A stretch of 64,000 nt of DNA from an uncultured Christensenella sp. (GTDB taxonomy: Bacteria; Bacillota; Clostridia; Christensenellales; UBA1242): positions 264 to 64,263 of the forward strand of contig CAJUGX010000001.1 of NCBI GenBank assembly GCA_910586385.1. The letters are read 5' to 3'. The notes under the pieces were generated by a model. The model was not told the DNA's origin and did no database searches. It worked only from the letters and a program-made list of their open reading frames with translations. Below, in pieces: positions 40,182-52,600 of the stretch. The translations under genes and the position numbers were made by a program. The first letter of the stretch is position 1. Each line of letters starts with the position of its first letter.

Positions 40182-42785
40182 CTTTCTCATCAATTTCCTT
40201 TCAATCACCTTGTATACCTCTCCGATGAAGATAATTGAAACTGAGAGGGCAATCACCACAAGCCAACAAGCACAATTTAGATTTTCAAGTTTCAAAAGTT
40301 TGCCAAAGCTTGTGAAAATCATAAGTGCCAAAAGTCCAAATCCCACCACAAATGAGAGATTGAAAAACTTGTTTTTGAAAGGATTTGATTTGAACAAACT
40401 TTCTTTGGTGATTGCCGTAAACATATAGAAAAGTTGAATGAGATTCAGCGTGTAAAATGCCATTGTGATTGCGACTTCTTGACCGTGCAAAAACAAGCCA
40501 AAAAGATAAGCACCCATTGTCAAAATTGTCTGCACTGCCCCAAGGCACAAAATGCTCACTCCAACTCCATCTGACAAAAGCCCAGAAGATTTGTTTCGAG
40601 GTTTCTCATGCATGACACCACTTTCAACTTTCTGTGTGCCGAGCGCAATCGCTGGCAAGCTATCGGTTATCAAATTGACAAACAGAATCTGCACTGGCAA
40701 AAGAAAGGTTTTCCCAGGGAAAAGTATGGTTATGAAAAACAATGCAAGGATTTCTGCCATATTTGCGGAGAAGAGATATTTGACCGTCTTTTGAATGTTG
40801 CTATAAATCTTTCTCCCTTCTTCAATCGCAACAACAATCGTTGCAAAGTTGTCATCAGTGATGATTATGTCTGCAACATCCTTGACGACATCCGTCCCTG
40901 TCTTTCCCATGCCAATTCCAATGTCAGCTTTTTTCAAACTTGGCGCATCGTTCACCCCATCACCAGTCATTGCAACAATGTGACCTCTCTTTTTGAGAGC
41001 AGCGACAATCCTGACCTTATGTGCTGGAGACACCCTCGCAAAAACGCTCTTGCACTCAACCGCCTTTTCGAATTCTTCGTCAGAAAGTTTGTCAATCTCT
41101 TCACCAGACATAACTTCATCAAGACCTTTTGCAATCCCAACTTTTTTTGCAATTGCAAAGGCGGTGTCTTTGTAGTCACCCGTAATCATCACCGACCTCA
41201 TCCCTGCGCCATGACACTTTTTGACAGCATCAAAGATTTCTTTTCGGGGTGGATCAACAATCCCGCAAAGTCCCAAAAAGACGAGATTTGTTTCATCCGC
41301 TTTTTCTGCGTCGATTGCTTTGTAAGCAAAGGCAATGACACGCAATGCCTCTTCACACATCTTTTTGTTTTGACTCAAAATCTTCTCTTTTGCAGAGGAA
41401 TCCAGTGGCAGAATCTTGTTTTCACTGGCATAGAAACAACACTTTGCAAGCACTCGGTCCAAAGCCCCTTTGACAAAACAAATCTTCTTTCCATCGACAA
41501 TATTGAGAGTTGTCATCATCTTACGTTCTGAATTGAAAGATATTTCATCTACCCTTTTGCACTTGTCGAAAATTTCTTCTTTTGTCACACCAAGCTTCTT
41601 TGCATAATTCAAAAGTGCGACCTCAGTTGAAGTGCCCACATATCCATTTTGTCCAAACTTTGCATCGTTGCAAAGCACCATATTTTTCAAAAAAACATCA
41701 AAGAACGCACTTTTCTTGCCAAAAAATGAAAAGCTCTTCTCCACTTTCATTTTGTTTTGAGTGATAGTGCCTGTCTTGTCTGAGCATATCACGTCACATG
41801 CCCCAAGTGTTTCCACTGCATGCATGCGCTTGACAATCGCTCTCTCTTTTGAAAGTTTTGCCACACCCAAACTCATGATGATTGTTATCACTGCTGGCAA
41901 ACTTTCAGGTATTGCCGCGACTGATATTGCCACTGCCGTCAAAAATGCGTTTAGGATGTCATTTGGATTTGCAACAACTTCCAAAACAAATGTCACGCTT
42001 GCAATAAGCAAAATCAGATAGGTCAAAACTTTTCCTATGCTCTTGATATCTTTCTGCAGTTTTGTCAAATCCTTCTTTGTCTCTTTCAGACTCTCGGCAA
42101 TCTTTCCAATTTCTGTCTGAGTGCCAAGACTGCAAACGACACCTTTCCCATGCCCATTTTCCACCACACTGCCAGAATAGGCAACGTTTTTTCTGTCTGC
42201 AAGTGCAACATCTTTTTCATAAACCGCCTCATGGTTTTTGCTCACTGCGTCACTTTCACCTGTGAGTGCTGACTCATTGATTTTGAGATTTGCACTTTCT
42301 ATCAGTCTCAAGTCTGCCGGCACAATACTCCCCGCCTCAAGGCAGACAATGTCTCCAAACACAAGTTCGGTTGTTTTGATTTTGTAGATAACCCCACCTC
42401 TCAAAACAGTCGTCTCTGGCTGAGTCATCTTTTTGAGACTGTCAATCGCCCTCTCGCTTTTTCGCTCTTGCAAAACTCCAAAGATGCCATTCATGACCAC
42501 AATCCCAAGTATGATTGCCCCGTCAATTATTTCACTTGACGAGCGTTCTATTGCCCCCATAACAATTGAAATTATGCCAGAGACAAGCAAAACAAGCACC
42601 ATGAGTTCTTTTATTTGATAAAAGAATTTGACAAGAAAAGATTGCCTTTTTTGAGGTTTTATAGCGTATTTCTTGCTTTCAATCAATCTCTCACTCACTT
42701 GCTTTTCAGTCAATCCGTCGAGACTGCTGTCAAAAGCAACGAGGCACTGCTGAGCACTTTTTTTGTAAAAATCCTTCTCTTTCAC
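40170..42785 (-). CDS. Calcium-type cation-transporting P-type ATPase
   Basis: 871 aa. The start is the GTG at 42785 with AAGGAG 5 nt upstream; a GTG two codons earlier overlaps that site. Full P2A-type layout: N-terminal cation ATPase domain, actuator motif ALTGESDAV, M4 motif AAIPESLPAV, phosphorylation site CSDKTGTITQNKM, hinge TGDGVNDAPSLKKADIGIGM, M6 LITDSLPAIALG and C-terminal helices. It resembles bacterial SERCA-like calcium pumps. M4 has PES where PEG is usual and M6 has TDS where TDG is usual. It lies between uppP and holB, with a terminator at its stop. Confidence 0.94.
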   Translation of the reverse strand: MKEKDFYKKSAQQCLVAFDSSLDGLTEKQVSERLIESKKYAIKPQKRQSFLVKFFYQIKELMVLVLLVSGIISIVMGAIERSSSEIIDGAIILGIVVMNGIFGVLQERKSERAIDSLKKMTQPETTVLRGGVIYKIKTTELVFGDIVCLEAGSIVPADLRLIESANLKINESALTGESDAVSKNHEAVYEKDVALADRKNVAYSGSVVENGHGKGVVCSLGTQTEIGKIAESLKETKKDLTKLQKDIKSIGKVLTYLILLIASVTFVLEVVANPNDILNAFLTAVAISVAAIPESLPAVITIIMSLGVAKLSKERAIVKRMHAVETLGACDVICSDKTGTITQNKMKVEKSFSFFGKKSAFFDVFLKNMVLCNDAKFGQNGYVGTSTEVALLNYAKKLGVTKEEIFDKCKRVDEISFNSERKMMTTLNIVDGKKICFVKGALDRVLAKCCFYASENKILPLDSSAKEKILSQNKKMCEEALRVIAFAYKAIDAEKADETNLVFLGLCGIVDPPRKEIFDAVKKCHGAGMRSVMITGDYKDTAFAIAKKVGIAKGLDEVMSGEEIDKLSDEEFEKAVECKSVFARVSPAHKVRIVAALKKRGHIVAMTGDGVNDAPSLKKADIGIGMGKTGTDVVKDVADIIITDDNFATIVVAIEEGRKIYSNIQKTVKYLFSANMAEILALFFITILFPGKTFLLPVQILFVNLITDSLPAIALGTQKVESGVMHEKPRNKSSGLLSDGVGVSILCLGAVQTILTMGAYLFGLFLHGQEVAITMAFYTLNLIQLFYMFTAITKESLFKSNPFKNKFFNLSFVVGFGLLALMIFTSFGKLLKLENLNCACWLVVIALSVSIIFIGEVYKVIERKLMRKKLH

Positions 42786-42844
42786 ATTCACTCCTTAAGT
42801 AACTTATTTGAAAGAAACCGACTCAATCACTTTTCGACAATTTT

Positions 42845-43603
42845 CTACAAAACAAACAATGACACAACCGCAATCAAAATCAAATAGAACCCAAAATATT
42901 TGAGATTGGAATCTTTGGTGAGTCTTATCATCATCTTTATCGCAAGTACACCAGTGACAAAGGCTGTGACAAAAGCAAGGCACAATCCTGCGACTGAAAC
43001 ATTGATTGCTTGTCCACCTACTACAATTTCAAAAATCTCCATAAGAAGTGAAAGCAAAATGATAGGAATTGACATAAGAAAAGAAAACTTTGTGACATCC
43101 TCTTTCTTGTTTCCACAAAGAAGCCCGGCGCTTATTGTTGTCCCAGACCTTGACACTCCAGGAAAAACCGCAAAGCCTTGTGCCACCCCAATCAAAAATG
43201 CACTCTTGTGCGAGAAATCTTTCTGAGACGACCTCTTTGACACTTTCTCACTTGTCAAAAGCAAAATAGCAGAGGCAAAAAAGCAAATTGGAAGCAATGC
43301 ACCCGAAAATGACATCTTGATAATCGGCATAAGCAGCAAACATATCACACAGGTCGGAATTGTTGCGACAACAATCATCATCGTTTCTTTTGAAAAAGGA
43401 TGGCGAATCATCTGCCACACGTCTTTCCGAAAAACCACCAAAATGGAAAGCAATGTTGCCACATGCAAGATTATGCTGACAAACAAACTCTCTTCAATTC
43501 CAAAGATTTTTGAAAAAAGCACCAAATGTCCCGATGATGAGACTGGCAAAAACTCAGTCAGCCCCTGCACAAGCCCCAAAAAAAATAAAGCAAGGATTTT
43601 CAT
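42845..43603 (-). CDS. uppP: Undecaprenyl-diphosphatase UppP (BacA)
   Basis: 252-aa membrane protein with eight helices, removing one phosphate from undecaprenyl diphosphate to recycle the carrier of cell-wall precursors; linked with bacitracin resistance in other bacteria. The two active-site motifs are QGLTEFLPVSSSGHLVL (14-30) and GFAVFPGVSRSGTTIS. AAGGAGG lies 5 nt before the ATG. It is 84 nt downstream of the giant surface protein gene with no clear terminator between, so partial cotranscription is possible. Confidence 0.96.
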   Translation of the reverse strand: MKILALFFLGLVQGLTEFLPVSSSGHLVLFSKIFGIEESLFVSIILHVATLLSILVVFRKDVWQMIRHPFSKETMMIVVATIPTCVICLLLMPIIKMSFSGALLPICFFASAILLLTSEKVSKRSSQKDFSHKSAFLIGVAQGFAVFPGVSRSGTTISAGLLCGNKKEDVTKFSFLMSIPIILLSLLMEIFEIVVGGQAINVSVAGLCLAFVTAFVTGVLAIKMMIRLTKDSNLKYFGFYLILIAVVSLFVL

Positions 43604-43687
43604 AAAAGCCTCCTTGCTTTATTTATATTGTCGCAAAATTCAAAATATTTTGTCCAAGCCTTCAAAGTGAAGTTGTTTTTCAAAATA

Positions 43688-46600
43688 TCACTTCGTTGCC
43701 AATTTTTCTCTGCGCTTCTTACGCCTCTTTGCCAAGATGATAAGAATTACAATCACAATGACAAGAAGTGCAACAATGCCAACAATCAAATAGATGTACC
43801 ACGTTTCCGTCTTGCTTGTGACAAAGACTGCATTTGGTGACAACACTCCGAAGAGTCCGCCATAGCTCAATGTGGCGAAAATGTACGCATTGAAAATCCC
43901 TGACACTTTGTGTCCATTGAAATTGAAGTACCCATTGAATGAATACTCAATCGTACCAATAGGTGTCCAGAACATTTCCGAAAGATCAATGTCAGCCAGC
44001 AAGATATAACTTGCACTTCTGTATTGTCTTCCGCCTGTTGAAACCGCACCACTGTTGCAAAGTTTCATCATAAGCACCAAATCTTCAACCGAAGCAATCT
44101 CATAAGGATCGTCGTCAGTCCCACTGCCGTTGAATCCTGTCCTTATCACTTCGAAATTTTCCCAAAGAAGTCTTTCATACTTGATGTCAATTTGGATGCT
44201 TCCCACGATGTCATTGTCGTCCAAGAAATCCCTTGTAAACACAATATTTCCTTTGTCATCTGTGAAGAGTTCAACAACATCAAACACTTTGTCATAATTC
44301 TTGACAACCAAAGAGCGTATCATGTATCTGGCATTTGTCACGAGCCCGATGGTTATGTTGTCAATATCAGCGGCAACAGTGACAAAATCTGTTGTTTTTC
44401 CACCAAACGTTGCATAACCAGCCAAATCCACGAAATTCATGTCAATTGTGTTTGGAACCTTGTCGGTCTTCACAAAGTCTCTGTTGATATAGATTGAAAT
44501 GATTTCATTTCTAAACTTTGGCAAAATTCTCAAGAGTCCATCTTGTGGACAAGTTTTCACTTCCATATCGAAATATGAAATTCCATCCGTGTAATTTGAG
44601 AATGTGATGTCATCTCTATCCCAAACAACGGCAAAGCCATAATCAACAGACACAGCAAAGGTAACCTTGTCCCCAACTTTGACGCTTACAGTGTCAATTG
44701 ATGAGATAAACTTGCCCGCACTGTAATATCCAAGTCTATACGCCCTGATGTTGTTGTCTGTTGAAGTTGTGATGACATTGAGCACCTGACCAAATGTATA
44801 GTCATACAAATCGCCATTGGTGTCAACAAATGTCATGTTGAATGTCCTTCCCTGCAAGTTGAGGACAAGCGTTGTCTTTTCACTCACATGAAGTCCATCC
44901 CATTCTTTTGCCCACCAACTCTGCCCTGAGGTGATGTTGTTCCATCTTACAAAATCATAGTCGTTTTCATCAAAGTCTGCAACAAGTTTGAATGCCTTTG
45001 TTGTGTCAACATACTTGTCTGCAACAAGTGCTGAAGCCTGTGCATCTGATGAGGATTGTTCAACATGGAAGTCACCCACACCGCCATAAACCACAGCGTC
45101 AATCTTTGCAAAGTAAACAACTTGAATTTCACACTCAACAATTCCGTCAAGCTCGTTGGTTGACCATGGAATCTCATTTGAGAACAACTCATCTTCAAAC
45201 AGATTTCCATTGATATCCCTTTGCTTGATGACAAACTTGTAGAATTTGTAACCATTTATTGTAGGCGCTTTGATTGTGATGCTTGTGTTGAACGCAACTT
45301 CAATATAATGTTTTGAAGTTGGGTAGAACCAAGAGTTTGTATAGTCCACACCAAAAATCATGTCTTGAGCAGTGATGTTTGTGCTGATATCTGGGACAAA
45401 ATTGAATCTGATTCTTGTCTTGTAGAACGACCAATAAACATAGAGTGTAATTTCCATCTCACCAGTGTTTGGATTGAGCTTTGCATTGTCGGTGAGTTCG
45501 TATTTTGAAGTAAGGTTGTTGAGTTTATAACCACTCTCATACCAATCTTGGATTACATTTCCACTCGCATCAATGTACATTGTTCCTGCACCATTTTCGC
45601 TTGTGAAGAATCCTTCAAAACGATAATTTTGCACTGTCTTCAAGAATTCAAGTTTTCCATTGACAAAATCAACAACACTAGAATCGGCAATTTGGATGTT
45701 TTCTTCATTTGCTTGATAGAGATTCAAACGAGAACCAAACTCAACATTTTTGATGATTGCAAGAGTGCTGCCCTCTTCAACAAGTTTGACAGTGTACTTG
45801 CTCGTGCTGAGGTTGATGAAAATCTTATTCTCAAACAGATAGTCTCTGACAACAAATCTTAACTTTCCAGTGTACCCATCAGTATTTACTGACAAGAGTG
45901 AATATTCCACTGAATCTCTGACAATTATGTCATTTTCGCAAGCAATACGAATATCGTTTGGATCAATGAAGAAACCAGATCTCACATAAGCAATCACTTC
46001 AAATGTGCTGTCAGTGTAAGCGGCGACTGTGATTGAAGAATAGTCTCTTCCTGAAGCAAACACTTTGTGCTTGTTTTGAGCATCAACCGCATAAGTGATT
46101 GCCCCTCCATCAACATCTTCTTCATCAAGTTTGAATCCAATCTTGATATCATTCAAAGTTGGTCTAAACAAAACATCAATGTCAACTTCTGTTCCGCCGA
46201 TTGCTCCAGCAATTGAGTAGATTGCATAAGTGTCCGTTTTTTCCAATTGAGAAATGGTGACATCTCTAGATTCTGACACCACATCAAGGAATCTGTAACC
46301 CACTTTTCTTGTGCTAACCTTGATATAAACTGTTTCACCAGTATAGCCAATGACTCTGAATGCTCTGTCATCAACAAGTTGTCCATCAACAAAGTTGTCA
46401 GCACTATAACGAGTCCTTGTTCCGTCAATATAGCCGTAAGCGTTTACCTTTTCGCCGTGTTCGCCTTGAAGTTCTGCACCACCAGCATCGACATTTGGCT
46501 CCCTTATGCCATCAATATCAATTTCTGTGTTGATGTTTATGTTGAAGCTGTAAGCCTTGACAATCACATACAAAACAAATGTTGGGATGTCATCATCAAG

Positions 46601-49600
46601 CTCTACGCTTGAGATTGTAAATGACGCTTCTCTTGCATCAGTCTCTGCAACATCAAGCATAACAAATCTTTCACCATTGTGGTATCCAAATCCATAGAAT
46701 CTATAACCCGTTGGCACAACATAAGAGATTGTCTTGCTTGCTCCATAATAGAGCACGAGTGAGTTGATGTCTTCGCCAGTGTCGGCATCAATATATTTCT
46801 CTCCATGGTCAACAACTTCTTGATAGATTTCTCTTTCCATTGCTGGATTGCCATACTCTGAGTAGATGTGATAGTTGTTGAAAGTTGCAAATCTCATTGT
46901 AAACTTCATCGAAGAGAAGATTGCATAGATTGTTTCATCATCTTCGATGGTGTAGACAAGTGTCTCATCTGTGCTGAAGATGTTTACTCCGTCCTTGCTC
47001 CAACCTGCAAAGTTGTAAGTTGAATGCATTTGGTATGTAAGCGTGATTCTTGTGCCAAATTCTGCTTCAATGCTTGAAAGTGAATTTTCAGTGATTGTTA
47101 CTTTGTTTGCTGGCTCACTGACAAGTTGTTTGTTTTCATTGTAAGAGAGCACTTGTGTTTTCAATGTGAAGCGTGACAACTTTCCAACAAATGTGATTTG
47201 TCCATCATTTTCGATGTTTGTCACAACAATCTTGTAATAACCTTCATCTGCATAGAAGCCATCTGTCGCAAGAGTGCAACTCAAGTTGTAATCTCCAATC
47301 GTTTCGCAAGTGTCATACTCATAACCATGCTTAAACTTCAGATACATCTCAAGATTTTCGCCTGTGACAACTCTGAATGGTTTGAGATTGTCGAAGTCTG
47401 AATACTTGTATCCGCCAACCATCAAATCTTCAATCATTTGACTGTCCGCAAATTTGATTGTTACATCGTTGATTGTTTCGAGTGTAGAAAGTTTGATTGT
47501 AAGGTCTCTCAAAATGTTTGTGATTGTCAAAGTCAAAATGTCGCTCTCAATTGACACATCAATTTGAGCATCAGCGTCGAGACATACAAAGTCTTCAATC
47601 ATCTGATATCCATATTCTGCTGTCACAACAAGTTTGAGCGTCTTGCCAGTTTCAATCTTCACTTCGCGGGCATCAACAGGGATTGAAGTCTCCGTATCGG
47701 TTGTCTCATAAGCCAAAATGCCGTCGATGTTGTCTCCCTCAATCGTGATTGTGTTTAAGATTGGAGAAGCAGCAACAACACAATCAATGTTTTGCGCTGG
47801 CATGTGAAGTGTCACTGTCACAACACCATTTGCAATTGTTGTTTCAAAGAAGTTGCACCATGTGGCGGCAATCTCAGAAGAGAGTTCGTAGCCAGTGTCT
47901 GCCGTCACAGTGAATGTCACTTCAGTGTTGAAATCAACTTTTGAAAGTGTATAAACATTTCCGTTTTGGACAAATCTTGCCGTGCTTGAAGAAATTGAAA
48001 CATGTTCTGCAGTGATGGCGAGATCAAAATTCAAAATTGTCCATCTTGCAGTAAGCGTATGCTTTTCAACTGTTGAAAGCACGCTTGTGCCGGTGATTTG
48101 TTTGTCAGAAGCATCAAACCATCCGTCAAATTTATAACCCGTCCTCTCTGGGGTCTCAATCCAATCTTCGCTGTCAGAATAGGTTGATTTGAAAGGTACG
48201 GTTATGTTTTTGTTTGTTGTCACTCCATCTGCAAAGTCGAGCGTGACAACCACGCCAACTGCAACAAAGTTTGGAGTGAGCAAAAGTTTTGTATCACCTT
48301 CTGAAACAAGGTCAGAAAGTTTTGTGTTTTCCAAATCGGTGACAACTTGGTCTCCTGCACTTATTGAAGTGAGTGTGAAACCATCTCTATTCAAACCGAT
48401 ATCCGCAAGTGTGAATGATTCGAGCTGCAGATATGTCGCTCTCCAAGAGTAAACATGGTCTTCCCCTTCAACAAAGTTCTTTGAAGAAATGCTTGCGTCA
48501 GTTGCACCTGAAAGGTCAACATCAACCTCAACCTTGTCAGCCTCAAATCTTGCAACAAAGCCATATGTTGCGCCAAGACTGTTTACTGTAAGCACAACTC
48601 CTTCTGCACTCTTTGAAACCACAACACCACTGACAGTTCCGTTGTCATAAAGGATGCTGCCAGTCGCATTATAGAAACCATAATAAGAGCAGTGTTCTTC
48701 TGCAACAGCAAGAAGAGTAAGTTTTGTTCCATAGTCAAATCTTGCAGAATAGCTTGAAGTGATTTCAACTTGATTTCCATCACCAGCATCGAGGATAACT
48801 TTTCCAAATGTTGCATCAGCACCTTTCTCATCAGCAACTTTGATGCTCACTTGATATGAATTGATATCCCAATTTGCATCAAAAGTGAAGACGATTTGGT
48901 CTGTATTTTTGTAATATGTGCCAAGCACATTTGACTCGTTGTTTAAGAGAGTCTTCAAGAATGCAACTGTCTCTGCATTGTTTGAAACATCAATCTTGAA
49001 TTCGTCATCTGCATAAACATACTCAAGACTTGATGCTCTAAGCACTGAGTTGAGATAGTTGTATTGAGAAGAGCCTTCTGCAATGTTTTTGAATGACATT
49101 GTCCACTTTTTGAATGCATAACCCGTCCTTCCTGTCAAGTTTGTAGGGAAGCATCTTGTTGATGTTGAGTTTGCATTTGCTGAGTTTGCTGAGAGTGTTG
49201 CATCAGACATAAATGGGAATGCCAATGATGAAATCTGTGGCAAACCGCTGGTTTCAACATTTGATTTCACATTGCTGCCATTTGCGTTGTAGTTGAAATT
49301 GAGTCCAACGACAACTGCTTCAATCACACCATATTCATATGGAGCAAGAGTGTAGTTTGAATAGTCTCTCTCTGTTCCACCAAGTGTGAAAGTGATTGTG
49401 ATTGATTGTCCAATAAACTCTGTTTGATATGTTGCGTCTGCAAGCACAACATCGTCATAAGCGTGGATTGTTGTCGTTCCGCCACTTCCATCTGAAACGT
49501 CCTTGTCTTTGTCAACAACACCGACAAGTCTGATTCTGTCATGCCCCTCTTCATCCACGAGCACAACGCTCTTTTCTCCATCATAGGTCTTTGTGAAGAT

Positions 49601-52600
49601 TGTTTCAAGGTCTTCACTCACCCCTTCAAGAGTAAGAGTCCTTGGCACGATTGTCACAGTTGCATTTTCAAGAGTCGTTGCAGGATTTCCATTTACAACA
49701 TAGACTGGTCTGAAGTCTGGAGTACCGTTTACGCAAGTGATTTCATAATCCCCAACTCTCAATGAACCGCTTGTTGAATAATCCTCATCTTGTGCAAATG
49801 GCATAAGGTTGACATCAATGCCCTTTTCATATCTGTTGAGATCGATTTCTGCAGAATAATCAAAGTCCAAACGAATTTCTTCGCCATAGACAAAAGTTTG
49901 ATTGTCTACTGAGATTGTCAATTCTGCAGGATGAATTTGTCCAATGAGTGGCTCACCAGAAGCCGTACTCATATGCAGATTGTAGTTTGTTTCGCCACCA
50001 TTAAGTGTCGCTGAAACTACATAAGAATAACCAACATATTTGACAAGTTTGCCATTTTCGGTGAGTCTGATTGAAAGAGCCAATTCATCAAGGTCAGCTT
50101 CCAAAACTCCACCAAGCATTTCTGTCACATCATTATAAACAATTTCTGCGTCTTGGTTGTCAAACACTTTCACGACTGTGCTGTTCAAGAAGTAAACATC
50201 ACGCTTGCCAATGTTCAAATAGAAACTTTGAAGTCCATATTTTCCGAGTACAACTGAGAAATTGTCCGCCGAAGCATTTTGCACGTTGAGCAAATATTCT
50301 CCAGCGTTCTTTCCGCCAACACCGTTTGCAAATTCGATGCTTGCTTTGAGACCATCAATTGTCACACCTGTCTCACGGGTGTACTCGTCCGCATCAGCAT
50401 CATATGTATAATAATTCAGGTCATAATATTGTTTTGCCGATGAAACTGCTGTGCTTTCAAACACGAGTTGATAGTTTTTGCTCCCAGCCTTTTGAGCGAC
50501 TGAAACTTTGTCATAAAGATTTCCGTCATATGTGATTGAAGCAATTTCCCTGTCCGCTCCAGCCACCTTGTCGGCATTGCTCATCAAAATGTAAATGACA
50601 TCCTGAGCCTTTGAAATTCTGAATGCCCCCTCACTTCTGTCTATTGTTGAAGAAACAACATAGTTCTTCGAAGTTGATGTTGCAGACAGCACTTTGTAAT
50701 ATCCAACCTCTTGCCCTTCTTCTCTTGTGAATCTCAAGCTAATTGTCTCATTGAGTGGAGTTTGGAAGTTTCCAACAAACATATCAGAGGTCGTCTCACT
50801 TGCGCCATAGATAAAAGTAAATTGTCCACTTGTTGCAAGTGCAACAGAAATCTCCAATGGATCAACTGTTATTCTCTGATTGTCAGCAAAGTGTAAATTA
50901 TAGTTTGCTGAGGTATACCCTTCAGCAAGACTTACCAAATAGTTGTCACATTCCAAATAACCAACTGATGAGTATGTTGCTCCCACGATGTCAAGAGAGA
51001 GTTTGTATTGTGTTGAAGAAATTGCAAATCCACCAGAGATTACGCTGTAAGGAACGCCGTCTCTTGATGTCAAATTTCCATAAGTGAAACTTGTTTTTGT
51101 AAGAGTGATATACGCTTCTGCTTTCTCAATTGTACCAACAAGATTTTCTGCATTCTTAAGTTCGTAATTGGTGCTCTTTGCCCCTTGCAAGAAGATTGTG
51201 ACTGGGATATTTTCCCCCGCGTTTGCACTTTCAAATCTTGCAACAAGCGAAACTCCGTCTTCCCCAATCTTGCCGTCAAAGTCATCAATTGTGAATGATG
51301 AGACGCCTGAGTAAGTCCTTGTAAGATCTTTGTCGAGAGTACTTGCATCAATCTCTCTCTTTGCAATCACAAAGTTGTATTCTTCTTTGAAAGCAAAGTT
51401 TGAGTGAGTTCCAGCAGTTGCCTTGAATGACAATCTATAAGTGCCGGCATCCACAAAAGCTTTTGTGCTTGTGCCACTGAAAATTTCAAGGTCAGAAAGC
51501 ACGCTCTTGTCAAGCACTGTCCCATCATTTGCAAGAGCAAAACTGATTGCGACATAATGATTTGCACCATTATTTTCAATCACGAGTCTGCTTGACGCAA
51601 GGTCAACACTTATGTTGTGAGCAAGCCCATTGTAAACGTATCCAGAAAGTGCAGCCTTGTCAAGTGAGATATAGACAAGATTGTCCTCAGTCTTCACTTC
51701 AAAACCTTGGTTGCCTGCGTCAATGCTAAACACAACGCTTCCTTCAAGATATGACTCAAGTGCAAGCTCAACAGCATAGAAGCCCACACTTGCAGTGCTT
51801 CCGGCAGCCAATCCAACAACAGTGTAGAGGATTGTGATGTCGTCACCTGTTTCATTTATTGTGTAGATTTCAGAAACGCTTGTAGGCACACTTTCGCTTG
51901 AAAGAATGCTGAATTGTCCAACAGCAATTCCCTTTTCAATTTGCTTTGCAGAGATCTCAACAAATGGCAAGTCAAGTGTCATATTGAAATCATCAAATGA
52001 AGCAACTGCTTGAAGTTTGTATCTACCTTTATAAACATATCCATTTGCATTTGCCTTCGCTGAAGATGGCATTGCATAGGTTATGCTGTAATATCCACTT
52101 GCAAGAAGGTCAGATACATCGTTTCCATCTACATCGACAATCACATAATTTTTGTCGACATGGCTGTCAAGATTGCTGATTGAAATCTCGCCATATTCAT
52201 AAGAATCTTTGTCCATTTTTGCAACAAGCCTTGCAGAAAGTTTGCTTATTGTAGCTTGTGCACTTCCTTCTGAAAGTTGATAGTTTGAAACCTCTTCACT
52301 GTCATTTGTATCACGCAAACTGAAGTCAACTCTTGTTTGTCCGACATGAGCATTTTCATATTCAGCATATATATAAACACCATCAAAACTGTCAATATCT
52401 TCAATTTTGTCTCCATTTGGAGTGAAATAATCAACAGTTTTTCCATCGTAGGTTTTGTTGATTACAAGTGCAGTTGTGTCAATCAAGATCTTGCCAACAA
52501 CAAATTGATACCCTTGTCTAAACACCACGCTTGAGAAGCAATTTGAAATTGCGGAAAGTCCGGTGAATGAGTATGTATAAGTTCCGCTTGAAACCACAGT

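Noticed and set aside
40608..41531. A 307-codon plus-strand frame antisense to the P-type ATPase
   Set aside because: It mirrors a well-supported gene and its product has no recognisable fold; it arises from the codon bias of the real gene.
43604..43687. Terminator between the giant gene and uppP
   Set aside because: The only inverted repeat (AAGTGA/TCACTT) has a loop of about 19 nt and no T run, so I do not call it a terminator.
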